Notes under the pieces: generated by a model
Told to the model about the DNA's origin: nothing
Seen by the model: the letters and a program-made list of their open reading frames with translations, nothing else
The model's database searches: none
Position numbers and translations under genes: made by a program
Shown: in pieces, positions 15,930 to 25,678 of the stretch
Numbering within the stretch: the first letter of the stretch is position 1
Layout of the letters: each line of letters starts with the position of its first letter
Source of the DNA: Candidatus Zhuqueibacterota bacterium
GTDB taxonomy: Bacteria > Zhuqueibacterota > Zhuqueibacteria > Oceanimicrobiales > Oceanimicrobiaceae
DNA: 64,000 nt
Reading direction: 5' to 3'
Assembly (NCBI GenBank): GCA_029261995.1
Contig: JAJDAF010000029.1
Span: forward strand, 62,001-126,000

Positions 15930-17111
15930 CTAGAAATTACGCACAAACTCGGCGTAAAACGCCACTGCCTTGTGCAAATGGTCAACGGGAATGCGCTCGT
16001 TAGGCGCGTGCGCGTAGACCTCGTTGCCAGGGCCAAAGCCAAGCGTCGGAATACCGTGCAGCCCCATGATGCCGACGCCGTTGGTGGAAAAAGTCCATTT
16101 GTCTACCTTCGGCGCCGCGTCAAACAGATTGTGGTAGCTCTTGATGGCCGCCTGGCAAGCTGGGTGGTCTTCGTCGAGCGCCCAGGTCGGGAAATAGGAC
16201 TGCATGCCGTAATTTAGGCCGGTGTAGCTCGGCACGGTGTAATCCGGCACCCAGGCCTTGCCATTGCCGGCCTTGAACGCCGGCAGATTTTGAATTTCCG
16301 CCAGGCTCGAATCGATGGTTTCACCAGCCGTCAGACGGCGATCGACATGCAGGGTGCAGGAGTCAGCCACGGCGCACAACGACGGCGCGGTTGAGCGGAT
16401 GTCCGTGACGGTAATGCTGCCTTTGCCGAGAAATGGGTCATCCTTCAGCCGCTCATGCAGCGCCTCGATTTGCTCGACGATTGGCGCCATTTTGTAGATG
16501 GCGTTGACGCCACGCTCGGGCGCAGAGCCATGGCTTGAGATGCCGTCCACCTGGACTTTCATCTCCAACCGGCCACGCTGGCCGCGGTAAATATTGAGGT
16601 TGGTGGGCTCGGTGATCAGCACGGTTTCAGGCTGCATCTTGTCTTCTTCGATAATGTACTTCCAGCACAAGCCGTCACAGTCTTCTTCCATGACAGAAGC
16701 CACCACCCACAACGTGATGTCCTCCGGTATGCCAACCTCCTTCAAGAGCTTGCCTGCGTAGATGGCGCTGGTCAAGCCACCCTTCTGGTCGCAAGAGCCG
16801 CGGCCGTACAAATCGCCATCGATGATCTCGCCGCCGGTGGGATCGACCTTCCAGTTCTCGAGATTGCCAATATCCACGACGTCGCAGTGGCCGTCGATAA
16901 CCAGCATGCGCGGCCCGCTGCCAATGCGGCCGAAAAGGTTGCCGAGTTTATCGACTTTGACTTCATCGTAGCCCAGGTCTTGCATTTCCTGCTGCATGCG
17001 GGCAATCACCTCGCCCTCCTTGCCGCTGCCGTGCGGCAGTTTCACGACGTCGCGCAAAAATTGAATGTGGTCGGATTCCAGGGACTTTGCTTTCTTGAGA
17101 AGGTCGTTCAT
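15930..17111 (-). CDS. ygeY: YgeY-type M20 family hydrolase (deacylase/ureidohydrolase-like)
   Basis: The 393-aa zinc hydrolase of the M20/ArgE fold starts at an ATG with AGGAGT upstream. Metal ligands: His in VIDGHCDVVD (about 75), bridging Asp in GRGSCDQKGG (about 108), the catalytic Glu pair in SVMEEDCDG (about 142), Glu in LITEPTN (about 170), and the C-terminal His in YAHAPNERIP. A dimerisation lid (about 185-300; ISSHGSAPERG) is present. The CDQKGG and EEDCDGLCW words fit the YgeY group, known from the E. coli yge cluster, rather than DapE or ArgE. In that pathway YgeY is thought to hydrolyse a ureido-amino acid derived from purines. Here it stands alone, 6.6 kb from ygeW, after a repeat-rich zone. 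Confidence 0.85.
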   Translation of the reverse strand: MNDLLKKAKSLESDHIQFLRDVVKLPHGSGKEGEVIARMQQEMQDLGYDEVKVDKLGNLFGRIGSGPRMLVIDGHCDVVDIGNLENWKVDPTGGEIIDGDLYGRGSCDQKGGLTSAIYAGKLLKEVGIPEDITLWVVASVMEEDCDGLCWKYIIEEDKMQPETVLITEPTNLNIYRGQRGRLEMKVQVDGISSHGSAPERGVNAIYKMAPIVEQIEALHERLKDDPFLGKGSITVTDIRSTAPSLCAVADSCTLHVDRRLTAGETIDSSLAEIQNLPAFKAGNGKAWVPDYTVPSYTGLNYGMQSYFPTWALDEDHPACQAAIKSYHNLFDAAPKVDKWTFSTNGVGIMGLHGIPTLGFGPGNEVYAHAPNERIPVDHLHKAVAFYAEFVRNF

Positions 17112-17641
17112 CGGTATGACTCCTGTTTATTTGGATTCACAAGCAGAAATTTCGCAAAAAGAACAATAATAAATTTACGGAACCAGATGCTGGATTAAAA
17201 GCAAAATCTGTGAAGGGATTGTGATTTCGTTGAATTCGCTCTCGTTCGCGGTGAGGAGGATGGCGGAGAGGATTCATTGCTGCTTCTTAGCGCCGGAAAA
17301 GCTATCCGCTCTAAGATATGTTTCGCCATTGATTGACACAGCCTGGCCTTTGACCGCAACCAGGTAACTTAGCCACGGATTCTCACGGAATGAAACACGG
17401 ATTTGTTCGGTGAGGCTCTCATTGCACTTTCTTTCGATGATTAGAACGCGTTCGAAATGTTTTCGCTGCCCCCCAGACATCAGTGAAAATCCGTGTGCAT
17501 CCGTAGCGAGTCTCAAGATCTTTGGTTGCGGATTTGGCCGCGCCACGCGAATCGTGGCTTTCTATTTCCTCTTCAGCAGGCCTGACAAACCAAGGACGGC
17601 CGCGATTCACGAATCGGGCAGCCGTCCCGGTTTAGGAAATC
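17112..17641. other. Intergenic region, repeat-containing
   Basis: 530 bp between ygeY and sdhB. It contains the CCACGGATT-type repeat (17371-17510). A 90-aa minus-strand frame through this stretch coincides with the repeat and has no recognisable features, so I do not call it. Confidence 0.4.
17371..17510. repeat. CCACGGATT-type inverted repeat, second copy
   Basis: AGCCACGGATTCTCACGGAA and AACACGGATTTG on the left face GTGAAAATCCGTGTGCATCC on the right, with about 80 nt of unique sequence between. It belongs to the same family as 15800-15905. Confidence 0.55.
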
Positions 17642-18400
17642 CTAGACCTTGCTGATCAGCGCGGCCTTGAAATACTCGCGTTTCATGCGGGCAATGTGCG
17701 AGATGGAAATCTCCTTCGGGCACGTCGCTTCGCACTCGGCGTGATTGGAGCAGTCGCCAAACCCTTCTGCATCCATCTGCTCAACCATGGCGAGCGCTCT
17801 ACGTTGGCGTTCAGGCGCACCCTGGGGCAGCAAAGCCAGTTGCGAAATCTTGGCCGCCGTAAACAGAGAGGCGGAAGCATTCGGGCATGAGGCGATGCAG
17901 GCCCCACAGCCAATGCAGGAGGCGGCATCCATGGCGTCCTCCGCAAAGTGTTTGGCGATCGGCAGGCCATTGGCATCCGGAGCACCGCCGGCATTCATGG
18001 AAACGTAACCACCCGCCTGCATGATGCGATCCATGGCGCTGCGGTCAACCACCAAATCTTTGATGATCGGGAATGCCGCCGCGCGCCAGGGCTCAATGGC
18101 GATGGTGTCGCCATGCTTATACTCGCGCATGTGCAATTGGCAGGTAGCGGTGCCATTCCACGGGCCATGCGCCACGCCGTTGATCACCAGACTGCATGTG
18201 CCGCAAATGCCTTCGCGACAATCATTGTCAAACTCAACCGGATCTTCGCCATCCTTGATCAGCTTCTCGTTCAGGACATCCAGCATCTCGAGAAAGGACA
18301 TGTGTTGAGAGACAGCATCCAGCTTATAGTCTACCATTTTGCCTGAGCTGCTGGCATCCTTTTGGCGCCAAACCTTCAGGTTCAAAGTCATGTTGTCCAT
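17642..18400 (-). CDS. sdhB: Succinate dehydrogenase/fumarate reductase iron-sulfur subunit
   Basis: 252 aa, start at 18400 with AAGGAGAA. The 2Fe-2S domain has [19 protein letters not shown] plus the fourth Cys near residue 86 (TATCQLHM). The 4Fe-4S motif is [13 protein letters not shown] (about 162-174) and the 3Fe-4S region is [15 protein letters not shown] (about 217-231). It passes electrons from the flavoprotein SdhA to the membrane cytochrome SdhC. The spacing and the single membrane subunit match the Bacteroidota-type (type B) complex, which can act as succinate:quinone or quinol:fumarate reductase. Last gene of sdhCAB. Confidence 0.95.
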   Translation of the reverse strand: MDNMTLNLKVWRQKDASSSGKMVDYKLDAVSQHMSFLEMLDVLNEKLIKDGEDPVEFDNDCREGICGTCSLVINGVAHGPWNGTATCQLHMREYKHGDTIAIEPWRAAAFPIIKDLVVDRSAMDRIMQAGGYVSMNAGGAPDANGLPIAKHFAEDAMDAASCIGCGACIASCPNASASLFTAAKISQLALLPQGAPERQRRALAMVEQMDAEGFGDCSNHAECEATCPKEISISHIARMKREYFKAALISKV

Positions 18401-18459
18401 TCGAATCGTTCTCCTTCTTAATCGAACATTCTTCGTATGATCGGCTGATGCAGCTTGAC

Positions 18460-20373
18460 CTACTTGTAGCTACGCTGCGTCAACTCCACGTTCTCAAACA
18501 CCAGCGGCTCTTTGTTGAGCTGAGGCTTCTTGCCCTCACCTTTGTACTCCCAGGCGGAGACATGAGTGAAATTCTCATCGTCGCGTTTGGCCTCGCCCTC
18601 TTCCGTTTGGGATTCATCCCGGAAATGGCCGCCGCACGACTCTTTGCGATCGCGGGCATCGACAGCCATCAGCTCGGCAAGCTCGAAATAGTCAGCCAGA
18701 CGTCCGGCAAACTCCAGGTGCTTGTTGAGGTTATCCTTGTCATCCGGAATCTTGAGGTCACTCCAGAATTCCTCTTTCAACGCGGGAATCTCCTTCAGCG
18801 CCTTCTTCAGGCCGGCTTCCTTGCGAGACATGCCGATGTACTCCCAGACTTTCAGGCCCAGTTCACGGTGCAGCTCAGTGGGCGTACGTTTGCCTTTGAT
18901 AGAACGCAGCTTGTCGATGCCGGCGTTGACTTCTTCTTCAACAGCCTTGAACTCCGCATCATCAGGCGAAGCGCCACTCACGCCATTGGTGGCAAGATAG
19001 TCGCCAATTGTATACGGAATCACAAAGTAGCCGTCGGCAAGGCCCTGCATAAGGGCGCTGGCCCCCAGCCGGTTCGCGCCATGGTCGGAAAAATTTGCTT
19101 CTCCCAACACGAACAGTCCCGGAATGGTGCTCTCGAGATTATAATCAACCCAGAGACCGCCCATTGTGTAGTGCACCGCCGGGTAGATCCGCATCGGTAC
19201 TTTGTAGGGGTTCTCGTCCGTGATGCGTTGATACATATCGAAAAGATTGCCGTACTTCTCGCGAATGGTATGTTCGCCCAACCGGCTGATTGCATCAGCG
19301 AAGTCGAGATAGACGGCCAGCCCGGTATCACCGACGCCGCGGCCGTCGTCGCAAACGTCTTTGGCGTTGCGCGAGGCCACGTCGCGAGGCACCAGGTTTC
19401 CAAAACTCGGATACCTCTCCTCGAGATAGTAATCGCGTTCATTTTCCGGAATCTGAGTCGGTGACCGCTTGTCGCCTTTTTTCTTCGTGACCCAGACGCG
19501 GCCGTCATTGCGCAGGCTTTCACTCATGAGCGTCAGCTTGCTCTGATAATCGCCGGATACCGGAATGCAAGTCGGATGAATCTGGGTAAAACATGGATTG
19601 GCGAAAAAAGCGCCACGTTTGTAGCAGCGCCACGCTGCCGTACCATTCGAATTTTTGGCGTTGGTTGAGAGATAAAAAACATTGCCGTAGCCGCCTGTTG
19701 CAATCGCGACCGCGTCAGCGGCATAAGATTTCACTTCGCCGGTTACGAGGTCGCGTGTCACGATACCGCGAGCATGGCCATCCTGGATGACAAGGTCGAG
19801 CATTTCGTGTCGCGTGAACATCTTGACCGTGCCGGCTTCAACCTGGCGCATCAACGATGAGTAAGCGCCGAGCAGCAACTGCTGACCGGTCTGACCGCGG
19901 GCATAAAAAGTCCGCGAAACCTGTGCGCCGCCAAACGAACGGTTGTCGAGCAAACCGCCATAGTCGCGCGCGAACGGCACACCCTGCGCCACGCACTGGT
20001 CGATGATGTTGTTGCTGACCTGCGCCAGACGGTAGACGTTCGCCTCGCGGGAACGGTAATCGCCGCCCTTTACGGTGTCGTAAAAAAGGCGCCAGATGCT
20101 GTCGCCGTCGTTCGGATAGTTCTTCGCAGCGTTGATGCCACCTTGCGCCGCAATGCTGTGCGCTCGGCGTGACGAATCTTGGATACAAAAATTGAGCACG
20201 TTGTAACCAAGTTCGCCAAGAGATGCAGCCGCGGCGCCGCCGGCAAGCCCGGTGCCCACCACGATGACTGTGTATTTGCGCTTGTTTGCCGGATTGACCA
20301 GCTTGAGATCGAATTTGTGTTTATCCCATTTTTCGGCCAAAGGGCCGTCGGGTACTTTTGAGTCGAGGGCCAT
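18460..20373 (-). CDS. sdhA: Succinate dehydrogenase/fumarate reductase flavoprotein subunit
   Basis: 637 aa with AGGAG before the ATG. The FAD-binding Rossmann motif is [15 protein letters not shown] (about 37-51). The histidyl-FAD region is [19 protein letters not shown]. The substrate-site and capping-domain words include [36 protein letters not shown] and [17 protein letters not shown]. It oxidises succinate or reduces fumarate on the cytoplasmic face. The length and the Ala-rich C-terminal tail are typical of the type B enzyme. The start is three nt after the stop of sdhC and 59 nt separate it from sdhB, so the three genes form one operon. Confidence 0.96.
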   Translation of the reverse strand: MALDSKVPDGPLAEKWDKHKFDLKLVNPANKRKYTVIVVGTGLAGGAAAASLGELGYNVLNFCIQDSSRRAHSIAAQGGINAAKNYPNDGDSIWRLFYDTVKGGDYRSREANVYRLAQVSNNIIDQCVAQGVPFARDYGGLLDNRSFGGAQVSRTFYARGQTGQQLLLGAYSSLMRQVEAGTVKMFTRHEMLDLVIQDGHARGIVTRDLVTGEVKSYAADAVAIATGGYGNVFYLSTNAKNSNGTAAWRCYKRGAFFANPCFTQIHPTCIPVSGDYQSKLTLMSESLRNDGRVWVTKKKGDKRSPTQIPENERDYYLEERYPSFGNLVPRDVASRNAKDVCDDGRGVGDTGLAVYLDFADAISRLGEHTIREKYGNLFDMYQRITDENPYKVPMRIYPAVHYTMGGLWVDYNLESTIPGLFVLGEANFSDHGANRLGASALMQGLADGYFVIPYTIGDYLATNGVSGASPDDAEFKAVEEEVNAGIDKLRSIKGKRTPTELHRELGLKVWEYIGMSRKEAGLKKALKEIPALKEEFWSDLKIPDDKDNLNKHLEFAGRLADYFELAELMAVDARDRKESCGGHFRDESQTEEGEAKRDDENFTHVSAWEYKGEGKKPQLNKEPLVFENVELTQRSYK

Positions 20374-20376
20374 AGC

Positions 20377-21060
20377 TTACGCTCCTGTAAAATAGATCCA
20401 AACGGGAATCCCAATGAAACCCGCCGCAACTGCAATTGCTATGAGAATTCCAAGGCAATAAATGAAGGGAGAATAGCGTGGATGATTCACGCCGAGCGAC
20501 TGAAAGGCACTCCAGAAGCCATGGCGCAAATGGAATCCAAGCAGAAAAATGGTAATCACATAAAACAGAACGTATGCCGGGCTGCGAAAAACTTCCCAGA
20601 CCAGCGTATGTAAATCACGAATCTCCTCGCCGCCGACGTGACTGGCATAGTAGGCGCCAAACTTGAAAGTCTTGAGATGGATGACAATGAAGACGAAGGT
20701 CAGAATGCCGGTCCAAATCATGGTTTTTGAGGAAAATGTCTTGCGGCTGGCATCGCCGCTGGCGTTGCCGACCTTGTAATAGCCGATTGGCCGGGCCTTG
20801 TTGCTGCCCAGAGCAATCGTGATACCGGAATAAGCGTGAAACAACAGAATCGCGACGAAAATGTACTCGACCACAATCAAGACGCTGCCGAGACTCACTA
20901 AAAAATGACCATACTTATTGTAAGGGTCGGGATCAGTGCTGTACAGCAACAAATTGCCCACAACGTGCTCCACGAGGAAAACCACCATGGCAAGTCCAGA
21001 CAGCGCCATGATGAATTTCTTGCCGACGGAGCTCCAAACAACCTTGAATAAGGGCTGCAT
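20377..21060 (-). CDS. sdhC: Succinate dehydrogenase cytochrome b subunit (type B, single-chain)
   Basis: 227-aa integral membrane protein with five predicted helices (about 13-35, 55-80, 112-130, 158-178, 197-222). Haem-ligand histidines are visible in VEHVVGNLLLY, LLFHAYSGI, VIHLKTFKFG and GFHLRHGFWS. It anchors SdhAB and exchanges electrons with quinone through two haems b. The single-subunit form is typical of Bacteroidota and their relatives. It is the first gene of sdhCAB; AGGAGT precedes the ATG. Confidence 0.93.
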   Translation of the reverse strand: MQPLFKVVWSSVGKKFIMALSGLAMVVFLVEHVVGNLLLYSTDPDPYNKYGHFLVSLGSVLIVVEYIFVAILLFHAYSGITIALGSNKARPIGYYKVGNASGDASRKTFSSKTMIWTGILTFVFIVIHLKTFKFGAYYASHVGGEEIRDLHTLVWEVFRSPAYVLFYVITIFLLGFHLRHGFWSAFQSLGVNHPRYSPFIYCLGILIAIAVAAGFIGIPVWIYFTGA

Positions 21061-21078
21061 ATATCAGACTCCTGTCAT

Positions 21079-21109
21079 ATAATACTTAGTAAGTAGTGTG
21101 AAATAACAA
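21079..21109 (-). promoter_or_regulatory. Possible promoter of sdhCAB
   Basis: Minus-strand TTGTTA (21109-21104) and TATTAT (21084-21079) are separated by 19 nt, a little long. The -10 would leave a very short leader before the ATG at 21060. It is a weak candidate, noted because nothing better lies upstream. Confidence 0.25.
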
Positions 21110-21836
21110 GTAGGGAGTTAGCCAGAAATCACTCCGGCCGAATATAGTTTGCTGTATACTGAAATGCAAGGGAGGGGACTGTTGAATTTTGGATTTTTTT
21201 GCACCCTGGTGAACGGGATATCAGGGATAGCGGAAAACAACTTCTGATCGGCAACCTTACGCAGCAAACCAATCTATCTCCCGTCGTTCCCGTGTGATGC
21301 ATTGATAGCCTTGGGGCCTATGCGCCGGGTGTAGTCGTCAACGGGAATGGAACACGTGGCCGTCCGACCAGCCCAAATGACCATCGGGCAGGGCAATCCG
21401 GTAAAGAGGTCAGGCAATCTGAAGAACGGGACAGGCCAAGAATGAAGTGGGGCGGGCAATCTGATAAAAGGGAAGCGCCAGTCATTCAGGCGGGTCAGGC
21501 AATCCCTAAAGAAGAATCAGTTCTGGCCTGACCCAGCAATGGGAGATGGTCAACGCATAAGAAGGTGTCCCTATTCCGCCAGCAGACTATTTGCAGCAAG
21601 CCAAAAAAAGGTGAGAGCAAAATCCGGATTTTGCTGTCTGTATAAGTGGCCACTATTCCAGATCTCTTTTTACACCAAAATCCAACGATGGGAATTCCTA
21701 TGCCAGGCTACGTTCCCACACCAGCTCGAGAAGCTATCGTTATAACACTCGGACACTTCCACGTTCAAGCCAAAGTACACGCTGCGGAATTCATCAGCTG
21801 GTTAACTACCGATTCAAACCCACAGGCTGTTGGCAA
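21110..21836. other. Long intergenic region without a convincing gene
   Basis: About 730 bp. The segment 21340-21540 contains irregular repetitions of a GGCAATC word (near 21390, 21410, 21450, 21500). A 61-aa minus-strand frame (21274-21459) overlaps it and is Pro-rich without family features. The plus-strand frame that runs into the downstream gene from 21646 also has non-coding composition. Confidence 0.35.
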
Positions 21837-21970
21837 CTGGTTCCCAAACTCCGGTTTGGGAACTCTCCTGGCGGAGAAACTCCGTTTCGAGTCTGTTTCG
21901 CAGCAATTCGGATCTTACCTTCCGGCTTTGCTAAACAGGAGTTTAGCTACACATGCGTTACCAACTAGAG
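21837..21970. repeat. Dispersed repeat, copy A
   Basis: It begins CTGGTTCCCAAACTCCGG and holds a TTCCCAAAC/GTTTGGGAA hairpin, followed by GAAACTCCGTTTCGAGTC, CAGCAAT and a second short palindrome AAACAGGAGTTT with TAGCTACACATGC. The same elements in the same order recur at 26891-27010. Confidence 0.75.
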
Positions 21971-22065
21971 TATTGGGGACGAGAGGTAAACCCGCAGACA
22001 TGTTTTGGGAAAGCATCTCTCAAGACATGCTCCGCTTTAATCATTTACAAAAGAAGGAGGCAGTC

Positions 22066-23355
22066 ATGAACATCAAAACATTGGTTGTGGCGCTCATCCT
22101 GTGTTTGCTCGCGCTATCAGCGCGTGCGATTTCGCAGGATAATCCCGCAAAGGAGGAATACGCCAAGGTGGGCGGCCTGAAATTGCCGGACAGCGGCTTT
22201 GGGGTCTTTGGTGTGGCGCCCCACGTCAACCAAGACTCGGACTTTGCGAAGTACGTGCCCTACTACGCGAGATTTGCGTTATGGGTAGGCGCAGTCAATG
22301 CAAAGGGCCAGGTGCTGGTCTCAGCCGGTAGTGGCAATGCGGCCACGGCGCGCCCGGAATGGATGCCGGATTTCGCCTCGCTTAGGACTGACAAGAATCC
22401 CACCTTCCCGCAGGTCGAGCGCATTGTGAGCACGGATTACTCCGATGCGGTCGCGTTTGAGGGGCACACACCGCTGGGCCTCAATGTCAGCCAGGATGTT
22501 TACGGTTTCAATAACACCAACTTCGGCCTGGTCAACTTCCAGATCTCGCTGCAGGAAGGCGCAGCGGCGCTTAAAGATGTCTATCTCGGGCTCTGGGTAG
22601 ATGTCGATGCTGCCAGCGAGGACCGGCAGAACCTCACATCCTCTGATGACAAGCTCGGTCTGGCGCACTCCGGTCAGGCGCCTTACATTTTTGACAGCGC
22701 TTACCAAGGCGCCGAGATTCCGCTCCTGGGCGCGATGATTCTGGCGACGGACACCCCGATTATTTCCTGGTGGACCGACAAGCCTGCCCCGGAAACAGAC
22801 GCAGCGCAGTACGCCTACCTGAAAGGTGAAGTCACCAAAGCGAATCCGGACGCGGCCGATGATTTCCGGTTCCTGGTGAGCTTCGGTCCCACAAGTCTGG
22901 CAGCCGGAGAAACAGTGACATTCCCGGTCGCCATTGTGCAGGCGCCTGAAATCGCTGACTTCGAAAATAACCTTGATGATGCCAAAGAATTCTTCACAGA
23001 GGAATTGGGTGGCGCTCTCTTACAGAAACAACCCCTGGCCCCGCAAACCCTGGCAGCAAGCACATCGCAACTGCCACAACGTTTTCATCTTTACCAGAAT
23101 TTCCCCAATCCGTTCAATCCTGAAACTCAAATCCAATTCGACCTTGCGAACGCATCTCACGTGGCGTTGCGGGTTTACAACGCCCTGGGACAATTGGTGC
23201 GCAACCTGGTTGACTCAGGGCACCCGGCCGGCACGTTCAGCGTGACCTGGGACGGGCGCGATGATACCGGCCAACAGTTGCCGAGCGGCATCTACTTCTA
23301 CCGTCTTAAAACACGGGATTTCCAGGCTCAGCGCAAGCTTTTGCTGCTAAAATAG
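22066..23355 (+). CDS. Secreted protein of unknown function with C-terminal sorting domain
   Basis: 429 aa from the ATG at 22066, preceded by AAGAAGGAGG; the frame extends upstream but only through the dispersed repeat. A signal peptide is clear (MNIKTLVVALILCLLALSARA, cleaved near residue 21). Residues 30-330 are a beta-rich extracellular domain of a type I do not recognise (WVGAVNAKGQVLVSAG, LGLWVDVDAAS, DDFRFLVSFGPTSLAAGET). Residues 345-429 are the NFPNPFNPETQIQFDL to RKLLLLK domain used as export signal and surface anchor in type IX-like secretion. It may be transcribed with the next small secreted gene 58 nt downstream. Confidence 0.85.
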   Translation: MNIKTLVVALILCLLALSARAISQDNPAKEEYAKVGGLKLPDSGFGVFGVAPHVNQDSDFAKYVPYYARFALWVGAVNAKGQVLVSAGSGNAATARPEWMPDFASLRTDKNPTFPQVERIVSTDYSDAVAFEGHTPLGLNVSQDVYGFNNTNFGLVNFQISLQEGAAALKDVYLGLWVDVDAASEDRQNLTSSDDKLGLAHSGQAPYIFDSAYQGAEIPLLGAMILATDTPIISWWTDKPAPETDAAQYAYLKGEVTKANPDAADDFRFLVSFGPTSLAAGETVTFPVAIVQAPEIADFENNLDDAKEFFTEELGGALLQKQPLAPQTLAASTSQLPQRFHLYQNFPNPFNPETQIQFDLANASHVALRVYNALGQLVRNLVDSGHPAGTFSVTWDGRDDTGQQLPSGIYFYRLKTRDFQAQRKLLLLK

Positions 23356-23413
23356 CTGCGCCTGGATTGGGATAACAATCTTACTGAACCAAAGATTATG
23401 TGGGAGGTTTAAG

Positions 23414-25000
23414 ATGAAACGAATTATTGCAGTTTCTTGTGTTCTTGTCTTGCTGGTTCTGGTGGGACGCGTATTTGGCGCGCCGATGTATAGCGCGAGT
23501 GTTGTCGTTCGCGACCAGAACGGGCAGCTCATGGCAGGTGTGCCGGTCAGGCTGGAAGTTCATACGACAAGCGAATACGAGTTCGCTCTCGGCACCACAA
23601 ACGCAAATGGCTATGTTTACTTATCAGTGACTGCCGCCGGTTTTCTCGAATATATGTTTGTGACCATTACAAATCAGAACTACGAGATTCTCTACTCGCA
23701 AGGCACATCGACGACTTCGTCCAACTATCTCTATCCGACGTTCAGGGTTGGGCTCGACATTAATAGAAACGACGTTGTTGATGGTTGGTAGATGCCTTTG
23801 GCCCAAAAGTTCTGTCCGGTGATCTTTGCCGCCATTGAGGATAGAGGGTTTCCGTTCGGCGGTGGGGGCATGACAACATTGAGGCCGGTCCCTGTCGAGA
23901 TTCTAGACCGCGACGGCCCGAGCGGACAGCCGGATGGCATATTGGACTATCATGATGTCGAAGTATCTGTGTATAACACCGAAAGTGGACAGCTAGCCGG
24001 CGTTTACGATATGGAGGATTTGACTGTCTTGGGGAGCCCTTACTCTAATCGCTACCCAGACCTAATACTTCCCTATGAAAGGAGAAATATCAACCCACCG
24101 GGTCCACCTGCCTATGCAAATTATGTGCTTGTTCCGCAGTACGAATGGGCCTCATCCAATGTACCAGAAGACAATGTTGCTTGGTATTCACATTGGGAGC
24201 AGAAGATGAGCGAACACAGTGGCGACACATGGTATGAGGACGGAACAACCTATGTCGGCTTTGATGAGAATGGTGGCAATACGAGAGTTAACTTTCTCTT
24301 CCATTATCCCTTTAATGCTTCAGCGGGGCGTCATGAGGGTGATTTGCCGACCCTAAGAGTCACGCTCAGTTCCCAAAATCCTAACACGGCCAGCATTGTA
24401 TCAGTTTCATATCCGATTCATGGTATTGGCAGTGTTCGTACAATTAAGGTAGATTACAACCAAAGTCTTGCTGAATCCTTTGCGGGTCAAACATTTGACG
24501 ATGATGGAAATGGGAATCCGGCATTTGCAAACAAATATTTTGCCGTTGCGCAAACACATCCGGTGTCTTTCGTCAGCGGGTATCTGGAATACGATGGCGT
24601 TTGGGGTTTTGGTTCACATGCACAATACCCGTGTCCCGGGAAATGGCACCGAGTGGAAGGATTGGTCGTTGTTCTGGATGAGTTCGTTGTTGCAGGTGGC
24701 TTGATCAGCCAGGAAACTGTCCAATTCGATTTCAACAACTACCAAAACATCAAGCTCATTCCTTCTCGATATTACGTTGTCAACTATTTGAGGACTGATA
24801 CAAACTATAATTGGTTGATATTCGGCGGCTTATGGGGGCATTGGAATTCCTTGCCAACTGCCGGGGACGACAATCTCATATTCAAGCTACTGGATTTCGT
24901 AACGGAAATATACAACTCTGTGCCTTTTGCTCCGGATGTCGAAATACCTTTAGAAAATATCGCACCCCTAAGCCCATACAGAGGCTCGTTGCAACCATGA
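23414..25000 (+). pseudogene. Secreted protein gene interrupted by an in-frame amber codon
   Basis: A frame starting at ATG 23414 (GGGAGG upstream) encodes a signal peptide and a carboxypeptidase-regulatory-like beta domain (about 25-110), then stops at TAG 23789. The next codon is ATG in the same frame, and 402 further sense codons run to 25000. The junction reads DVVDGW, stop, MPLAQKFCPVIF, which looks like one continuous domain boundary (a DGWE-type word with Glu GAG changed to TAG is plausible). The second part has no signal peptide and no Shine-Dalgarno. I therefore read it as one 528-codon gene with a nonsense mutation, sequencing error, or readthrough. The second part is beta/aromatic-rich (NYVLVPQYEW, ANKYFAVAQTHPV) and its function is unknown. 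Confidence 0.65.
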
Positions 25001-25073
25001 GTTCGGAAGTCCGGTTAGAATAAGGTAATAATTATATCTGGCGATTCACGAACTGAAAAGGGAATAATGGCAA

Positions 25074-25451
25074 ATGAAAAAGACATCCAAGCTAGCTTCT
25101 CTTACATTGGCGCTCACATGCGCAACACTACTTAGCACAAGTGCTTGCCTAAAGCGTGTCGCGGTTCCGACCACGCCAGACCAAATTGAGGGAAAGCAGG
25201 TTATCTATGTTATTCTGAACTCGGGATTGGAATACAGGCTTACGGATGCAGAGATTCAAAACGGGCTTTTGGTCGGTATGGTTGACAACAAGGAGGTCAA
25301 AATACCTCTTGCTGACGTGAAGGCTATCGAAGTTGTGCAGCAAAACAAGAAAAAAATAATCTGGGGTACAGCAATTGGAGCTGCAACTATTCTAACGCTT
25401 GGTCTTATTCTCTCAACCCAAAGTCCGATTCATGTCGGGTCCGTTGACTAG
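25074..25451 (+). CDS. Small exported (probable lipo-)protein
   Basis: 125 aa. N-terminal KK and a hydrophobic stretch end at STSAC (Cys 26), which fits a lipoprotein cleavage site only loosely. The mature part has an Sm-like/DUF-type beta strand pattern (GKQVIYVILNSGLEYRL, QNGLLVGMVDNKEVKIPL) and a C-terminal hydrophobic helix (IIWGTAIGAATILTLGLIL). No enzymatic motif is seen. An AAAGGGAATAATGGCAA leader gives a moderate ribosome site. Confidence 0.7.
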   Translation: MKKTSKLASLTLALTCATLLSTSACLKRVAVPTTPDQIEGKQVIYVILNSGLEYRLTDAEIQNGLLVGMVDNKEVKIPLADVKAIEVVQQNKKKIIWGTAIGAATILTLGLILSTQSPIHVGSVD

Positions 25452-25554
25452 CCTAAGTCATAAGGAGTTGTGTGGAACTCGTGGGAATTGACCGGCAAGT
25501 TCGAAGAGCAGATTGGTCGAGGGCAACTCACTCAATGAGTCGATGATCGTCTAG

Positions 25555-25587
25555 ATCCTCCGGGGATATTCGACCCCCCCGGAGGAT
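25555..25587. terminator. Strong hairpin, possible transcription end
   Basis: ATCCTCCGGGG (25555-25565) pairs perfectly with CCCCGGAGGAT (25577-25587) across an 11-nt loop. There is no T-run after it on either strand, so intrinsic termination is uncertain. It lies between the small exported protein and the PorV-like gene. Confidence 0.45.
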
Positions 25588-25678
25588 ATCATTCGGTCAG
25601 AACGAAACCGATCTGCCCGCCGTTGTCGCTCGTGGCAACACAGTCAAATATCCAATAATGGAACTGAAAGGGGATCAT

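Noticed and set aside
17274-17546. 90-codon minus-strand frame after ygeY
   Set aside because: It coincides with the CCACGGATT-type repeat and shows no conserved domain or ribosome site.
18448-19464. Long plus-strand frame of 338 codons
   Set aside because: It lies entirely antisense to sdhA, which has clear FAD and active-site motifs; the plus-strand product has no family features.
21646-22065. N-terminal extension of the 22066 secreted protein
   Set aside because: It runs through the dispersed repeat and would bury the signal peptide that begins at 22066.
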